A DNA stretch of 64,000 nt, taken from assembly GCA_019155185.1 (NCBI GenBank), contig CM032813.1, positions 6,183,001 through 6,247,000 of the forward strand. Direction: 5' to 3'. Position numbers and translations under genes: made by a program. This document shows, one piece after another, positions 1 through 22,552 of this stretch (the first letter of the stretch is position 1; each line of letters opens with the position of its first letter). The notes beneath the pieces were generated by a model. That model had not been told where the DNA came from and did not search any database. It saw only the letters and a list, made by a program, of their open reading frames with translations. This DNA comes from Beaufortia kweichowensis (Eukaryota > Chordata > Actinopteri > Cypriniformes > Gastromyzontidae).

Positions 1-3000
1 AAGCTGTGATTTTAGGCTTTTTGGGTTGTGGCACAGGCATCTTTTCACATAGACAGTGATCACAGGTTGTGGAAGAGCCCAATTATCTGAATGAGTTTAA
101 GAGCAAGCTCGGTGGCCAGAGGTTTTTTGCCATTACTGTCTTTAGAGTAAAAGTCGTAGACCCATCCATCGATCTAGACCATCACAAGTTATCTGCATTA
201 TTAGTGGACATCAAAAGATGTGCGGTTGTTGTGAATGGCTAGATTAAATTTTTTTTTTCTTAAACCCCTAACCCAAAATTAAATTTTTTTTACACTTTTT
301 TGTTCTTGAAACATGAATGAAAAAGCCCAACTTTTACCTTGTGGTCTGTACACCTGGAGCTTCCGGGTGAACACCATGACTAACTTCATTTGAATGCTTC
401 ATAACACATGAAAAGTCAACTAAAATATAGTGTGAAATGTGTCAGGAAATTACCAGATATCTTGCAACAAAATTATCTTTGTTATGTAGGACGACAGGAC
501 GTCCGCTCATAGTGTTATAGGGAAATTCACACATCCTGTTTCTGAAATGTCATTTGTGTCGTCCTGCTCCATTAAGACTGTGATTTCTGGAGTTATTATA
601 TTATATTGTATTCTGCAAGTGGCTATATTTGCCTATAGAATATTCAGCCCACAAAATGAATAAAATAAACAGCTTAAGCCTTATGGTAATCAGTGACATT
701 TCTCTTCATCCCTTTCCCAATATAATAATGTTAGGTTTGTTTTTCTGTGTGTTCTGTCCGCGTCTGTTTTTTAATCCTGTGTCAGCTGTTGAGCGTGTCA
801 GACGGGCTACTTTTATCATGCCTGAACTGTCCTGAACCCTTAAGTCGTATCTGCTTGATTTAGACGAGTGATTATGTCATTGCCTTTGCTGATGTAGCAT
901 CATTTTCAACACAGCAGTATGGGTGATGTTCTAGTGTACTTTCTCTTAAATTCAATTTATTTAATTAAGTATTTACTGGTGTTGGAAAGAGACACTCAAT
1001 TCGTTTTTTCCCATACTGTATATGTGAAATTTGACTTTTAGAGCATTTTTTGACAGCGAGCAGACCGCAGTTCATATCCAGACGCAAGAATTGTTTCCAC
1101 TTGGACCACAAGTAAAGTCTCATGAAATAATAAAGTTATACATGTAGTGTTTTTATTTGAACAGTTAAAGTCAATGTGAAATCTAAATAGACTTGACATA
1201 CTTTTTCAAAGCATGCTGCTGGTTTTATTGGGCATGATTTATTGCTGCATGTTATTTCAAACTCCATGCAGTTATCTGGTTTTATTCTATATTTTTAATT
1301 TTCTTTTTAAAAAAAAAAACCATTTGATTTGTTTGTGGATAAAATCAAGTCTTTTCAAAAATTAAAAAGTTTTTGTCAGTTTTACAAAATTTGTTTTTTC
1401 ATTTGTGATTCTGTATTGGATAAAGAAACACTCATAACTCAGAAATCAGCTCATTAGAAAACCCAGACAATGCAAGAACACTGTGTTTTTTATGAGACTT
1501 TTAAATCATTAGTCAGATTGAGTAAGCCGCCAGAAAGGCAGATGTTTACATGCCGAGCAAAATTGGAGCGATAAACAAAAAGCTATGCGTTACAATTGAG
1601 TTTTGCTTAAACGGTTTATGACCTTTACACAGTCAAAGATGTTAATGTGACATTAGACATTGAAAAAGATGCAGTAAATGTTCTATCATTGTGCATGTAA
1701 ACACACTCATTTTCTGGAATCTAATCCAAAGAAAAGCACAAGAAAATGAAGTCAACAGGATGCAAGGCTTCGCGAACATGTCTGTAAAGGCTGTTTATGC
1801 TGTTTGCTTTCCAGTAAGAGCGACTTTGTTTTGGTTTAATCCCATACTCATCCTGCTGGTAGTACATACAGGTCTGTGGTCCTCAATGTCAGGTTTCCAT
1901 GAATGGTTAAGTAAAGTATCTATCTCTCTCTCTCATCTCGTGTGCATGTGAGTAAGCAGCCTCCTGCCAGTGATTGATAATGTCCCTCATTATTTGTGCC
2001 ATTTCATCTTTGACTTCCTGGGGAAACCTCACGCAGAGACAGTCTGTATGCTTGGAGCACCTGCTAATGACTCGGCGAACCGCCTACTTTCCACGCACAT
2101 ACACTCACAGCACACATTCAAAGCAAAGACAGGAAGTTCAGCGCCAGCCGTGGACATTTACCAGCTGGTGCGAACGATAATCTTTTTCAAATCGCTTGAG
2201 AACCTGAATATTGCTGTTCCCATACTGACACACAGTGCAGCAAAAATATCAGGCAGTCATTATCATAATGACTGATGGAGAACCACTTGATGCAGAACAG
2301 TGCTGTGGCAGAAATTAACTTTATTATTAAAGGGTCATTGTTTGCCCTATGGAATTGATTTTTTCCCAGCCTTTTTATTTTATAAGAGCTTATTGTAACA
2401 TGCAGCGTGTCCTCCATTTACAGTATGTCAGATTTAATAATATCGGAATTGAATAAATTGTCCTTTAACATGATTAGAGTATACTGTGATTAAAATGTAA
2501 CTTAAAAATGACAGTATTATCAAATATATCAAATGTTAACAGAAGAACATTATCTGAAGTGATTGGCATTTTTGTCATAGTCTGTGAAATGTAGCATACT
2601 TTCATACTACTTTTACTATTTCCGCAGCATAAAGTATGTACATATGCAATGAAACCTTTACCATTGAGTAATTATTGCTGTTTTACTTGCTATTTTAACC
2701 TTTTAAGTATCACTGCACATATTGAACATACACATGAAAATGCACATCTGAACTACATAGTGTTTCAATCAGAGATATTTCAATCAAAAATTGTTATTAA
2801 TAATAAAATTTATGATTTCGTATTATGTTTTTGTTTGTTTGTTGTTATACATTTGTCAAATATTTATTCTTTCCATCAATATATAGTTTGTCAACTATGA
2901 AATATGTAAATATTATATGAAATAAAGTGCATAATGAAATAAATGTTTCTGTGGAACGGTGACAGATAACAGGATAAAAGGACAGATAATGCCCTAATAC

Positions 3001-6000
3001 AGTGTATATTCATTATTTAGTTTTAAACATGACCATCTTCTTTTCTCGCCTGCTTTGAGGGACAGTCCGCCTGTAGGCCTACAGGAATCAGCGCAGGAAG
3101 TGAGGTCGGGTTCGCAGTTTGCCTTTGGGAAGTGTGTAAATGACAGGAACAAAGAGAAACTAGAGATAAGGTGACAGGAAATGGCAGGATTTAAATGTGC
3201 ACCGCTATTCGGTTTAACTTCTTCATTTTGTTTTTGGATGGGGACGGCAGCATTCAGAAAATGTTTGAAAAGTCTCCCCAGCAAATGGATTTTATATAGC
3301 CTGTCATATGAAACTGTAGGAGTGTGGATCATATTTTATACTCTGAAATAATAAATAATACAAGCAAATTGCAACAGCATGGAACAACAGAAGGTCTGAA
3401 CGTGTGATTAGTGTTTTGTAATATTCTTTTATATTTCAATAAAAGGTTGACATTTTTTGTTGCTCAAGGCAGCGACTACTTATTAAACAATAATCAAATG
3501 GTTTAGAAGAGCCTTGGTATATATCAGATATCCATGATCTATAATACGTCTAGATCAGTTGTAGAGTGATGCGGTACAGTTACAGTAAATTGTTCGAGGT
3601 TACAGTCGCACGCCAAATCCCCTACAACCCAGCACTTGAAACTGACCCGCTAAATCACTAATTGCCATGCAGAAATTGTGTTTTGCAGACACTTGTGTAT
3701 GTGTGCATTTGCAATGTTACATATTTGCATAATCCCTTCAGCGAATCGGGCACTAAACCGGCTCGGACGATGCTCGCAAATGAACTGCGCTATCTGCGGT
3801 GTAAATAATTTTAAGTGCATTCACCTCACATTATGCATTAGCCAACCGCCTCCCTTTCCTGCATTAAACAAATCCACTTAGCAACACGCTTCTCATCTTC
3901 ATGATGCATTATTCAGGCTCGCTCTGGGCTGCGATATCATTTGGAACACAGCAATATTTCCTCAAAAACAACTGAACTGGTATGTGGACACGGCACGGCC
4001 GGATGGACGAGCCAGAAGCATTTTATCAGCTCAGCCATCCATCCTGTCCGTTGCTGCTTCAATAGAAAGCCATCTTGTGATATCACGAAGACATTTCCGC
4101 AGACGCGCCGCTAATCAGCACTTTATTTTTTCTAGACCCGCAAAGTGACGGTCTTTGGATTGCCAAGTAAATGTCTCTGGCCCTTAGAGAGCCTCAATGT
4201 ATGCCACGGGCAGCTTTATGGACCAGTAATGAGCGATGTGAAAATGCAGATGCTCTGGGTCTGATGTGTGCTCAAAAACTAACTTTATAACTTTATTTTT
4301 TGAAGTGATCTTATTACTGAAAAAAAGCATTTTTAAAGTATTTTTAAATGTTTACATTAGAATTGTAAAGCAATCACGTGATGTAATTTAATTACAATTT
4401 ATATTTTGCTGTGTAATTGTGATGTTTTCAAACAAAACTGAATATTTTTTTATTGTTATATATGGTTTTCTTGAATACTTGACTCTGATTGGTTACTCAT
4501 GGCATTTAGACAGGTGTTGGTAGCAATGCCATATAACTGACCCGTATACTTAATTCTTCTATAGTCAAATCACAGTCGTTCTTATATTCAGTATACCAGC
4601 ACTATTGCTTTAATATGTGTCATTCTAGTTTAGCTGTTTTTTTTTAAAGCAGCACATTTTCTTTCATGTGTACAAAGCCGCAGAGAAAACTGCATGATAA
4701 ATAATTTCAGTGAGAAACCCTGGCATATCTATAATAAACAGAACCCGAAAGGCCCTGGAGCATGACTTCATTCACCTGGGAAAAAGACCAAGACAGCTAT
4801 GCTGCTGTTGTACAAAATCCTATTTCTTGCTGTATTAGTCAGACCTTTTCTGCAAACTTACAGACTCACTGAAAACCGCCCCAATATTCCCATTGTCATG
4901 ATGATGGAGCGATTAGTCTTGCCTGGAAAAAAGAAAATTTCAAGCTTAATTCCTTTGATTCAGACCTGATTAAATTACCCGTTTGTGTTGAAGGTTTTCA
5001 CTTGTGTGCAGTCATATTTCAGAATACATACTGGAATTATATAATGCAATAATTTGACGGCTGATTTGTTCATGTATGCTTTGCGTTACTCGTTTACTCA
5101 TTGATCATAATATAATGCAATGAAACATGAAACATGGTCTTTGGCTTAAGCATGTTTGTAGACCCGAATCGTCAGTCTTAGAAAGTGAAACCTTTTAAAG
5201 GAAGTGCTGAGTCAGTGGGCATGACTAAATGCCTTTAAACAGATTACAGTACAGCCAGTAGATGAGAATGAATCGATGTAAGATGCATGGGTCAGGGATG
5301 TTACTGGAAATCAAATACAGTGGCTGGGTTTGTACATAATATTTGCTGCATGTGCATTTTACCTTGTCTTATAGTGACAAACTCAAAGGTAAAGTGTATC
5401 ATTTTTATATTATGTTTAAATATTAATACATCAATATATCAATACTGTGGCTTTTTGTTGCTTTTAAAATATTAATAATTATAATAATGTGTGAAAATAT
5501 TGACAAGATGAACGTTGGCTTAACCAATAGCATGACTTTATGTTTGTTTGACCAGTGACGAGGGGAGATTTTAAAAACATTAGGCATTATATTTGTGTTA
5601 TTGTTTCATTTTGTTTCCATAGTGGCGAAATAATGCATTATTTGTATGATCTTATGATCGCGAAGTTTTTTACAAATATAAAAAATGTCCTTTGTTTATT
5701 ATATTTGTGTTTTGCCAATACATCACATGTCCTGTAGAGACTCCATTATAAAAGTGAAAGGAAAGAAAGAAATCATCATTCACGTTTTACACCAGACACA
5801 TAACAGTGTCACATTTGATTTTAGAGCTAAGTCATTTTGTAATTTTGGAGCATAAGAGCCCCAGTCGCCATTCATTTTTATTATATTGTTCTCATCTAAC
5901 TTTTGTGTCTGAATAAAGAGAGTCATACGGTTTTGATAAGTGTTGATTAAATGGTGACAGAATTTTCTTTTCTTTGAAATTTGAAATGCACATGAATTTG

Positions 6001-8603
6001 TGACATACAACATAATTTCAAAGAGTGAGCAGATATTTTGGGGAATGAATCTACTGAGAACAGCTTTTTAAATGGCCCAAATGCTGGAAGTGTTGTACAA
6101 TAATGGCCCTTGAAAAATTAATTAGAAGAGAAATTCAGTGGCCATAGAATATCTGCCAAAAGCTTGTTATAGATCCATCATCAGCTTTCATGATATTTTG
6201 CAGTGGGTCGCAATATAAAGGCTAGTTTTGAAGAAAACAAGCCTGTTTCTGGTCACTTTGTTATTAAAGCAGTTGAAGCGTGTGCCACATGTGAAGTTGG
6301 TAAACGTTAGTTCCTGCCAGGCTTGACTGCTCTCATTGCAACATGTTTCATTAGAACTGAGATTCACAGCAAATGGATGTACCCTGAACTTTCAGACTCC
6401 AGTGCAGCGATAAATTGTTACCATTTTCTTTGGTAGGTGAAGGAAAGACCACCTGATATGGGCTAACTCCTCTAAACGCCAATAACCTCACTACGTATCC
6501 CCCTAGCTAGGTATCATTTGATCTGGAATTGAACATGGTGATAAAATGGGTATTTTTGTTAAATCTACTGCATTTTGCCAGACCGTTTTGCTACATACCA
6601 AGGACACAAGAATCAATAGAAATCCAATTGGTATTAGATAGAGACCTGAGGCTGTGAATCACTTATTTGAAATGGCAAAAGCCTAAATTTGCTGCACTGT
6701 CAGGCATTAACCCCTGTTGCTGAGTAAGAGAGGAAACTGTTAAGGGAGGAAACTGACAAGAGCAAATTTTAAGAAAAAAGTTTATGAATTCATGCAGATA
6801 TACAGTAAAAGCAAAGATCACATGTTGATTGCATAGTTTAGACGGACACTGTGTGCCACTTTTCTTTTTTTTCATGTACTGATTATAATCACAGTTCTCA
6901 GTGGTGATCCAGTTTCATTATAAAGATTTATAATTTGACCTGTAGGGTGTGAAAATGTCTTTGACCTCATTTGACCCCAATGTGCGTATAGATAAGTACG
7001 TAAAGTAACCTGCAGTTTTATGTTTTAAGCAGATATGACAATAGAAAGGGAAAAGCTACTGATCGCAGCTTTAAAAAGTAGCCGGATTGCATAGGTCACA
7101 GTGATACAGTAAGAGTTATTATTTTTATTCTGCAGGAAACTAAACAAAAGCCTCAATGGCACAATCATTTGCTTTAGTTTAAGGCCTTTGGGTTTAATTA
7201 ACATTGAAAGCATGCCGGGCATCTCTGCAGTTTCTCGACCCACAGAATAGGTGAGTTGTAGAGCTTCATTCTTTCTTTAAATGCCAAGCAATAGATGCTC
7301 AAGATAATAACTCAATACCTCAAACAATATGTCAAATTCAGCTAACAGACTGCTCTTATGCAATTGAATGTAAAACTTATCTATGGCCTAAATCTTATAA
7401 ATAATAAACACTTCGAATGTGTGAGGTCGCGGGTCTAAAGAGTGACATGCTCTCTTTATCTGTTTTGAAAATGTGATTTGCCTACCAGGCATTGGTGGAT
7501 GGTAAAAAGGTTAATTTCATTGCCCTGCTGGATTAAACAATTTTCACATTTAATGGGGAGAGAGGAGAAAGAGAAGAGAATGAATACTTGAGTCCTGGTG
7601 ACCTTTAATGGCTGTGGGAGCTGCAGGCTGTTTCATGAATGGACCCACACCTCTACGATGACACCCACAGCTTCAAACTGCGCTTTACATGTATAATTCA
7701 TAAGCTGTCGGTCAATTTCACAACAGTTCTGTCAAATTATTTACATGAATTGTAGATTAATGATTAAATTATAAGTCTAATCGACATCGTTATTCTGAAC
7801 ATAAGTTTACATTTATTTGTCAGTCTACAGTATTTACAGTAAATGCTTAAATGGATATTGTTTAAGATTTAATTTTACAGATTTTTGTTTTAGTGCTTTA
7901 ATCTAAAATAGTTGTAATAATTCAACAGCCCTAAGGTACAATCAATGTTAAGCTTAAAAAAAAAAAATGCAAGACTTGAATTTACTGATAAGAAGTTCTC
8001 AAAGTGAGAGTTTGTAGGAAAACTTGGAAATGTATTGCCTTTGGGTTATCTTTATTGCTCCAGTGTTTTATAAATCACAGGATCTAATATGATGAAAGAT
8101 GAAAAACGATGACTCGTGGTGTGATTTACTGCGTGCCAGAACTGTTTCTCATCTATTCTGGTTTAGCTGAGATTAAGTTCATTTTAACAGTGCGAGATAT
8201 AAAATGATACTTTATGATACAGAGCTGAAAATCCAGGCGTGCTATTCACTTATTTATATTCGTGTCTCTCAAACAACACCGAAGTTTGCTTTGTAATAAT
8301 TCATAGCCGCGCTGGTGTCGTCTCTCCCGGTTGGTTTCCGTCCTTGACGGGGTCGTGCTGCAGTGTGAGTGGGGTTTTTTTCTGTGGGAGTGTGGGGGTC
8401 TTGAATTTAGCATTATATTCCACAGAGGCCATCATCGTGAAACTTTAAACCCTTTAAAAATTAAACTGTTTTGAACGTGCTTTTAACTGGGAGCAGTTAT
8501 AGGTTCACAGCCCGCCAAACACCATGATAAATAATTAATTAGTGAATCAAAGAAATCTAAATTTGTGTTTATTTTACTCTGGTGCAGTGTTCAATAACAC
8601 ACA
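1..8603. other. Non-coding, mostly unique sequence (intron or intergenic)
   Basis: I see no supported gene here. Open frames are short (at most about 110 codons), lack flanking splice signals or domain-like composition, and stop codons are dense in all frames as expected for AT-rich vertebrate DNA. Small items seen are an A-rich run near 1308-1319, an AT-rich stretch at about 2450-2960, and GC-richer DNA at 3720-4260 that could hold regulatory sequence. A donor-like AATAG|GTGAGT at about 7249 has no convincing exon upstream. No recognised transposon was found in this part. Confidence 0.6.
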
Positions 8604-8690
8604 TAAGTCAATTAATAAAGCATTGCATTACCAATGCGAAGGTCATGGGTTTGATTCCCTGGGACCTTGAATGCACAAACAATGCATAAG
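8604..8690 (+). repeat. tRNA-derived SINE fragment (cyprinid type)
   Basis: The stretch reads as a decayed SINE head: an AGCATTGCATTACCAATGC segment, then GGTCATGGGTTTGATTCCC. The GGTTTGATTCC part (about 8647-8657) is a pol III B-box-like motif. In cyprinid genomes a very similar block, ending in the GGTCATGGGTTCGATTCCC type of motif, is the tRNA-related head of a common SINE. The A box and the LINE-like tail are missing or unrecognisable, so this is a truncated, inactive copy. The family assignment is from memory of the motif, not from a search. Confidence 0.6.
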
Positions 8691-11636
8691 ACATACAGTA
8701 CCACACATAAACATGCTGTAAAGCTCATATTTGCCCTTCATGATAAGTGTCATAGCAGTCATTAGTTTAATATGCCATTTAGTGTGATATGTTTTGGTGT
8801 AATAGAGCTTTGCATTAAAATGTGAACACGCATGAAATATATCACTGTCTGCAGTAGGAAGGCCTACATTAGCCTGAAGCAGACAGCTCGACTATTGATG
8901 ATTTCGTTTGGCTGGCACGCTCTTTAACAGGGCTTATAAGAATTCTTTTTGTCTGCAGAGATGCCCAGCTCCTTTTTTAACCCACACATAGAGAAAAATA
9001 ACAGAATGAATATCAATAAGCCATCTGAGTGTAACCAGTTTCGCTGTATGGGTGATATGATTTGTTATTCAAATTGAATGCTTTGATTTAATTGTGTTCG
9101 TAAGCATGCCATAAAAACAAGCTTAGAAATTATGATTGATTTTGATAGGACCTCATTAGAAAAATAACGATTAGGGTCATTATAACCTTGTGTGTTGCGA
9201 TTGAGCTGCGGTGTTGTGTTTCACTGGATTGACATCTATCTCTCCAGTGCCATGATACCAGATGCCCGGTGCTTTCATTAGGCTAGATGGATTTCAGTGA
9301 ATTCAGTGTTGTGTTAGCCAATTTACCATACCAAAATTGGTATGATGGCAACACAGAAGTCTTAGTTTTACCACTTTGTTTTAAATTCAGTATTTTATCG
9401 TTGACTTCACACCACAAGACCTTCACACTGTGCTATCCTTTTGTCCATCATCCTGAGGTTTGTTTCTCAGGAGTTTTGTTTTTTTAACATGGGTCACAGA
9501 AGGCCACAAAATGATTGCTGTGCAGCACTTTTCTCAGATATCTACTCTACTGAGGAGCTGTGATGGTAGATTTCTGCTTGTCTTACATTTTACGAAAGAG
9601 ACAGCCAGACCCTGTTTAAAAGCTTGTTTAAAAACTGATCTGATCTTTGTTTGATGATCTCTTGAGCATTCTGATTTATTTCTGTGTGTAATGTCTGTTT
9701 CTTGTCCTCTAATATGAAAATAGCATTTTTATCAGCACCAAAGTTTTGCTTTATATGTTAGGAGCTTGAAATGTAAATCTGGTAAATAAGTGGGTGCACT
9801 GTACGCAGGGTTGAAAATGAAAAAAGCTATGAATTTCAGTGAGAGTTTTGTGGCTTTCAGCTCATGTGTGTTAACTTTGATGCCATCTACGGTATCTTGA
9901 GATGTGTAATCAAAAGCAAAGCAGAAAATGCATCTGCGTTACTGTCTACAGGGAGCATCAAATGCAATTCTGCTCATGAAGCGATAATAAAAGGGAAGTG
10001 GGAAAAATAGTCTTTCTCTTTTTATTAAAAATCAAGGCTAAACAGGTAATGTCTTCTAGGCAATTTTCTATTTCCTTTTTTTCATATGTCCTGTTGTTAC
10101 TTTTAGCTTATTTCTTTCACGTGCAGGTTTGGCTTGAACATTTAAAAGATTTTTGATCGTCTCTCTAGAGTTATATTGTGCTTATAACATCATAATTTGT
10201 AGTGAGAATAATCACAATCAATCACTAAAATAGTTTTATTCAAAAATTTTCTTATAGTTTTCTTTTGAATCATCATTAATTTATCACACTACTTTTTTAT
10301 GCTTGTGTTTCTTATTCTTTAAATGCTTTTTGCTTTAAAGTTTAAAATATTTTAATTACTTCCCAGCTGGTTGGTTTATTTCATGGTTTAACCACATACA
10401 AAAACAAATAAGAAAGCAAAGGCTTTAGTGTTGTGCTCAATTGTTTATTTTTCGAATCACAGCACAAGTGTATACAGTATATTAAAATGAAATCAGTAAG
10501 AGCGTTTTTTTACCCTGAGAGTCAATTGCAAACTGCTATTTAGAGGGACGCCAGGGTTCTACGCCAAATATCTGCTTATTCCCTCTTGCATTGCTTCATT
10601 TACCTAATTGTTTATTTTGCCTTTTACTGTGTTCTCTTAGCACATCAACACACAACATAATATCTAAACTAACACTCAGTAAGCTATTATAATGAAGCAC
10701 CTATGACCCTCATGGGCCATCTGCACCATTGCTTTATTGTCTTACTGTACTCATAAATGAAGTGTACTTTGTTTAGAAGTGCCTTATGTTTAGATAACTG
10801 CTTAATAAGTTCGTTTTCTTTTCATAGTGCTGCTGAAAAGAACAAGGTGGTTCTCAGTTAGTCTATGGGCTTCCAGCCTGGCCAAGCAGGTGTTTTGCTT
10901 TGAGACCTGCTATTCACCTAAAGCTGTTTTTTAATAGCCAATGTTAATACTTTCCCATTTGGAGAAATTATATACAGTAAATACCTGTAATATCTAAAAA
11001 TATGCTAAAGGTTTACTGGCATATATTACAGTCAGAGTGACAGAAGTCTATCATCTAAGGCCAGACAGGCATGCTTGAGCAATATCTGACATGTCAGCGA
11101 TTTGCTTCCCTCATTGATGTATTGCATAGGATGCAAAAATTACATTATAGTTGTTAACCCTACATACAGTTTATGAGAAAAAACATTGAGTTAAAAATTT
11201 TAAAGTGGTTGTACACTTTAACTTACACAATAGTCAACAGTAAAATGGGATCATAACCAGTTTTTAAAGGTTTTTGACATCTTTTTGAAGAGAGAGCTAG
11301 GCTGTTGGCACCTTTAGATCAGTACTAGAGTTCTTTATAGAGCTTTTTGTCACAAAGGTGAGCTTGTGAATTATTAAACAAGGGTTCGAGGTTGGGGACG
11401 CCTGAGGTAATCAGCCACAAGTCACCGGTGTGAATATTAGAGCTCTCCATCACTGAACACTGCCAAAGACACTACTGGTATAGAATATAATGGCCACTGG
11501 GTATTTACAAAATGGATAATGCTACTTTTACAAGGATTGTACAGTATATTATCCTTACTTGTTTGATGTCTATATTTTAATCATGCTATAATTAAATAAT
11601 ATGTGCCATTTTCCCTAGATGTTGTTCCTTAATTAG
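8691..11636. other. Non-coding sequence, nothing specific seen
   Basis: This is AT-rich unique-looking DNA. A near-palindrome around 9324-9345 (CATACC…GGTATG arms) and a TCTGCAG acceptor-like site near 8960 were seen, but neither is linked to a plausible exon. I find no repeat family I recognise. Confidence 0.5.
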
Positions 11637-11686
11637 CAGAAGTCTTCTTCACATTTTCTAACTTTGTTTTTCTCTTTTCCCCACAG
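11637..11686 (+). promoter_or_regulatory. Strong 3' splice site (branch site, pyrimidine tract, CAG)
   Basis: The sequence has a TTCTAAC branch-site match about 25 nt before a CCACAG acceptor. A nearly pure pyrimidine run (CTTTGTTTTTCTCTTTTCCC) lies between them. All three parts sit at textbook spacing for a vertebrate intron end. It directly precedes the 36-nt candidate exon. Confidence 0.6.
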
Positions 11687-11722
11687 GAATGAAAGTGATG
11701 GCTTGCGAATCTCAAACGTCAG
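11687..11722 (+). CDS. Candidate 36-nt microexon of an unidentified + strand gene
   Basis: Thirty-six bases lie between a strong acceptor (…CCCCACAG) and a near-consensus donor (CAG|GTAGGTT). The length is a multiple of three, so inclusion or skipping would keep the frame. Two frames are open. In the phase 2-2 frame the peptide is NESDGLRISNV plus split codons at both ends. In the phase 1-1 frame it is MKVMACESQTS. The third frame has a TGA. In-frame microexons of this size are typical of alternatively spliced, often neuronal, vertebrate proteins. I do not recognise either peptide, so the gene is unknown. The call rests on splice-site quality and length only. Confidence 0.4.
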
Positions 11723-20550
<8,828 letters not shown>

Positions 20551-20650
20551 GTTTACATTTAATTATTTAGTAGATGCTTTTATCCAAAGCGACCTACAAA
20601 TGAACAACATTGCAAGTGATTTATCATATCCTGTACAGTAAGATTCATAT
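20551..20650 (-). repeat. 3' tail of an L2-type retroposon (LINE or SINE), minus strand
   Basis: The + strand reads TTACATTTAATTATTTAGTAG followed by ATGCTTTTATCCAAAGCGACCTACAAATGA. This is the reverse complement of the AAGCGCTTTGGATAAAAG-type tail shared by fish L2 LINEs and the SINEs they mobilise. The tail end (TAAATG-like) is at the low-coordinate side, so the element lies on the minus strand and its body would extend to higher coordinates. How far it extends (possibly towards 20950) is unclear because that body is diverged. Confidence 0.7.
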
Positions 20651-22444
20651 TGGCAGTACTGCAGTGCAGAATTTCGAGAGCTGAAGTAGTACAGACGGTA
20701 GAGCTGAAGTACAAAATGCAGAAAATGTTAAAAAGAAGTAAAACAACGAGACAAGAACAACATTTTCGCATGTTGAATTTACAGAAAGAGCATGTTTTTT
20801 GCGGTGGAATGTTAATAAAACAGGTTGTGATGGTCTCAGGTGGAGCTTGGTAGCTGGTTCGAGTCTGACCTGTGCATGTTGGCATCTGCCAGGAATGGAA
20901 TACATTTTGGGCAAAACACAAAGCCTTTGACAACAACAAAAGATGAAAAGCATTAATTCCTGAATTAGCTTTCAAAAGTTGATAAGCCGGTTTATTTTGC
21001 TGTACTTCCTATGAACAATTATTTAGTCAGTTGCATTTTATTATTCACAAGACAAGCTGTATTCATATTAGACAGGCTTGCATAGTTTTTTTATTTCGTC
21101 AGCTGTTGTTTTAGCTGTGTCAGAGTGATGAAGAGCTGTCACGGATTTACCACTCCAGTTAATTACGCTTGCACGTTTGTCTTTCGTTTTCATTTCATCT
21201 CTATTTTCCGTGCATGCTGTCACTCCCAGTTTCCTCGTCCCACCCTCCTATTATTTCAGCCAGCCAGATGAAAGCTGATTCATCCGATAGCCAGTTGTGA
21301 TTATGCATATTTGAAAGTTCCTGACCTTGATTGGAAATTGTTGAGATGCATTGCATGCCCGAAAGAATGTAATGAGAAATTTCAGGCCTGTGACAGCTTC
21401 TAGGTCAGCTTTCCTGGCCCGTAAGCACTAATGGGCTTCCCACATCTTCCTAGTGAATTACAGACACCTGCATTTCAATCGGCTGAGGGTTTGAAACTCT
21501 TTAAAATGCTTTTATTGGTTTGCATGGCCTCACCTCAGGGATGCATGATCACTTGACCCTCAGTTCAGTTCATCATCCAATAGAGAGAAACAGTAACAGC
21601 TTTTTAGCAGCTGTGGTTCTGAAGTATTTTCCCCTTCATTTTCTTTATAAGGATCTAAAAATGGTCAGTGAAGTATTCAAAGCCATGAACCAAAACTAAC
21701 CAGCTATAACATATCTTTAATGTGGATAAAATTATTTTATGGGGCTAATAATGACTTCCATGACGTATTACATATAAAATAATCGAATACAATTGGCTGT
21801 ATGATGTAAAATGACTAGCTTATACTCAAATGGATTAATAATTATAGTCAAATTGACTTACAGTTGAATTGTACATATACATGCAATGTATTTTAAGTTT
21901 TTAAGTTTCTACAGAAGCATATTATTGCTTAACATTATCACATTAGTCTTAACCTGATAACTGTTACAGCAGAACTTGAGTATAAACACGAAAATACACT
22001 ATTTTGAACTACTTTTTCAAATTTTTAGATATTAGATTTTTTTTCAAAAATGTCTTTTAAAATTATTTTCATTTGAGGTATTTTTCTAAATTACAGTAAC
22101 ATTAATTTTTTTTGTTTATGTTTATTCTTATGAAAATATGAAAAATCTTGAGGCTTATACCTTTCCATCAATTTTTAGTTAGATTTAGTTAGATTAAAAT
22201 TGAACTATAAATTGAAATATTAAAGTAAATAGGGAAATAACATAGCTGTTCCTCCTGAGAAACGGTGATAGTTAACAGGTTAAGAAATTCATATAAAGAA
22301 ATGGGAGTGGGAATTGTGCTTTCAGAATCCATTTTTACTGCATACTTTCCACCTATGATTGTTCTCTATTTGATTGTGATCCCTTGCTAGACGTCTGTGA
22401 AGGTTCCTCTGAACATATGTTTCTCTCTTTCTTTCTTTTTGAAG
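20651..22444. other. Non-coding; possible retroposon body, then GC-richer unique DNA
   Basis: The region 20651-20950 may be the diverged body of the preceding minus-strand retroposon. It has a 131-codon open frame on the minus strand without recognisable domain residues. The stretch 21170-21500 is richer in GC than its surroundings. It carries an octamer/homeodomain-like TGATTATGCATATTTG at 21298-21313, the texture of a conserved non-coding element. From 21700 to 22330 the DNA is AT-rich and featureless. Confidence 0.4.
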
Positions 22445-22552
22445 ACGGCACGCTTCTTTGCCCCTTGATGTCACAGATAACCCCGTCAACTTTATTGCTC
22501 CGCTGTGTCGAAGAAGTTATCCATGTCGCAAATGGAAGTCTGCATCTCTTGG
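22445..22552 (+). CDS. Weak candidate exon, 108 nt, unidentified
   Basis: A long pyrimidine run ends in TTTTTGAAG at 22444, and a GG|GTAAATG donor-like site follows at 22552. The 108 bases between are a multiple of three and open in two + strand frames, one of them phase 2-2 with a basic C-terminal part containing CRRSYPCRKWKS. The minus strand is also open across the interval, which lowers the weight of the open frame. The donor is mediocre. I recognise no family. It is listed because the acceptor is good and the local GC is above background. Confidence 0.18.

Noticed and set aside
7200..7260. Donor AATAG|GTGAGT after an ATG frame (MPGISAVSRPTE)
   Set aside because: The frame reaches a TAG exactly at the junction, so it cannot be a coding first exon in that frame.
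20813..20866. tRNA-like B box GGTTCGAGTCT with a possible A box upstream
   Set aside because: It is on the + strand while the neighbouring retroposon tail is on the minus strand, and no cloverleaf could be drawn, so neither a tRNA gene nor a SINE head is supported.
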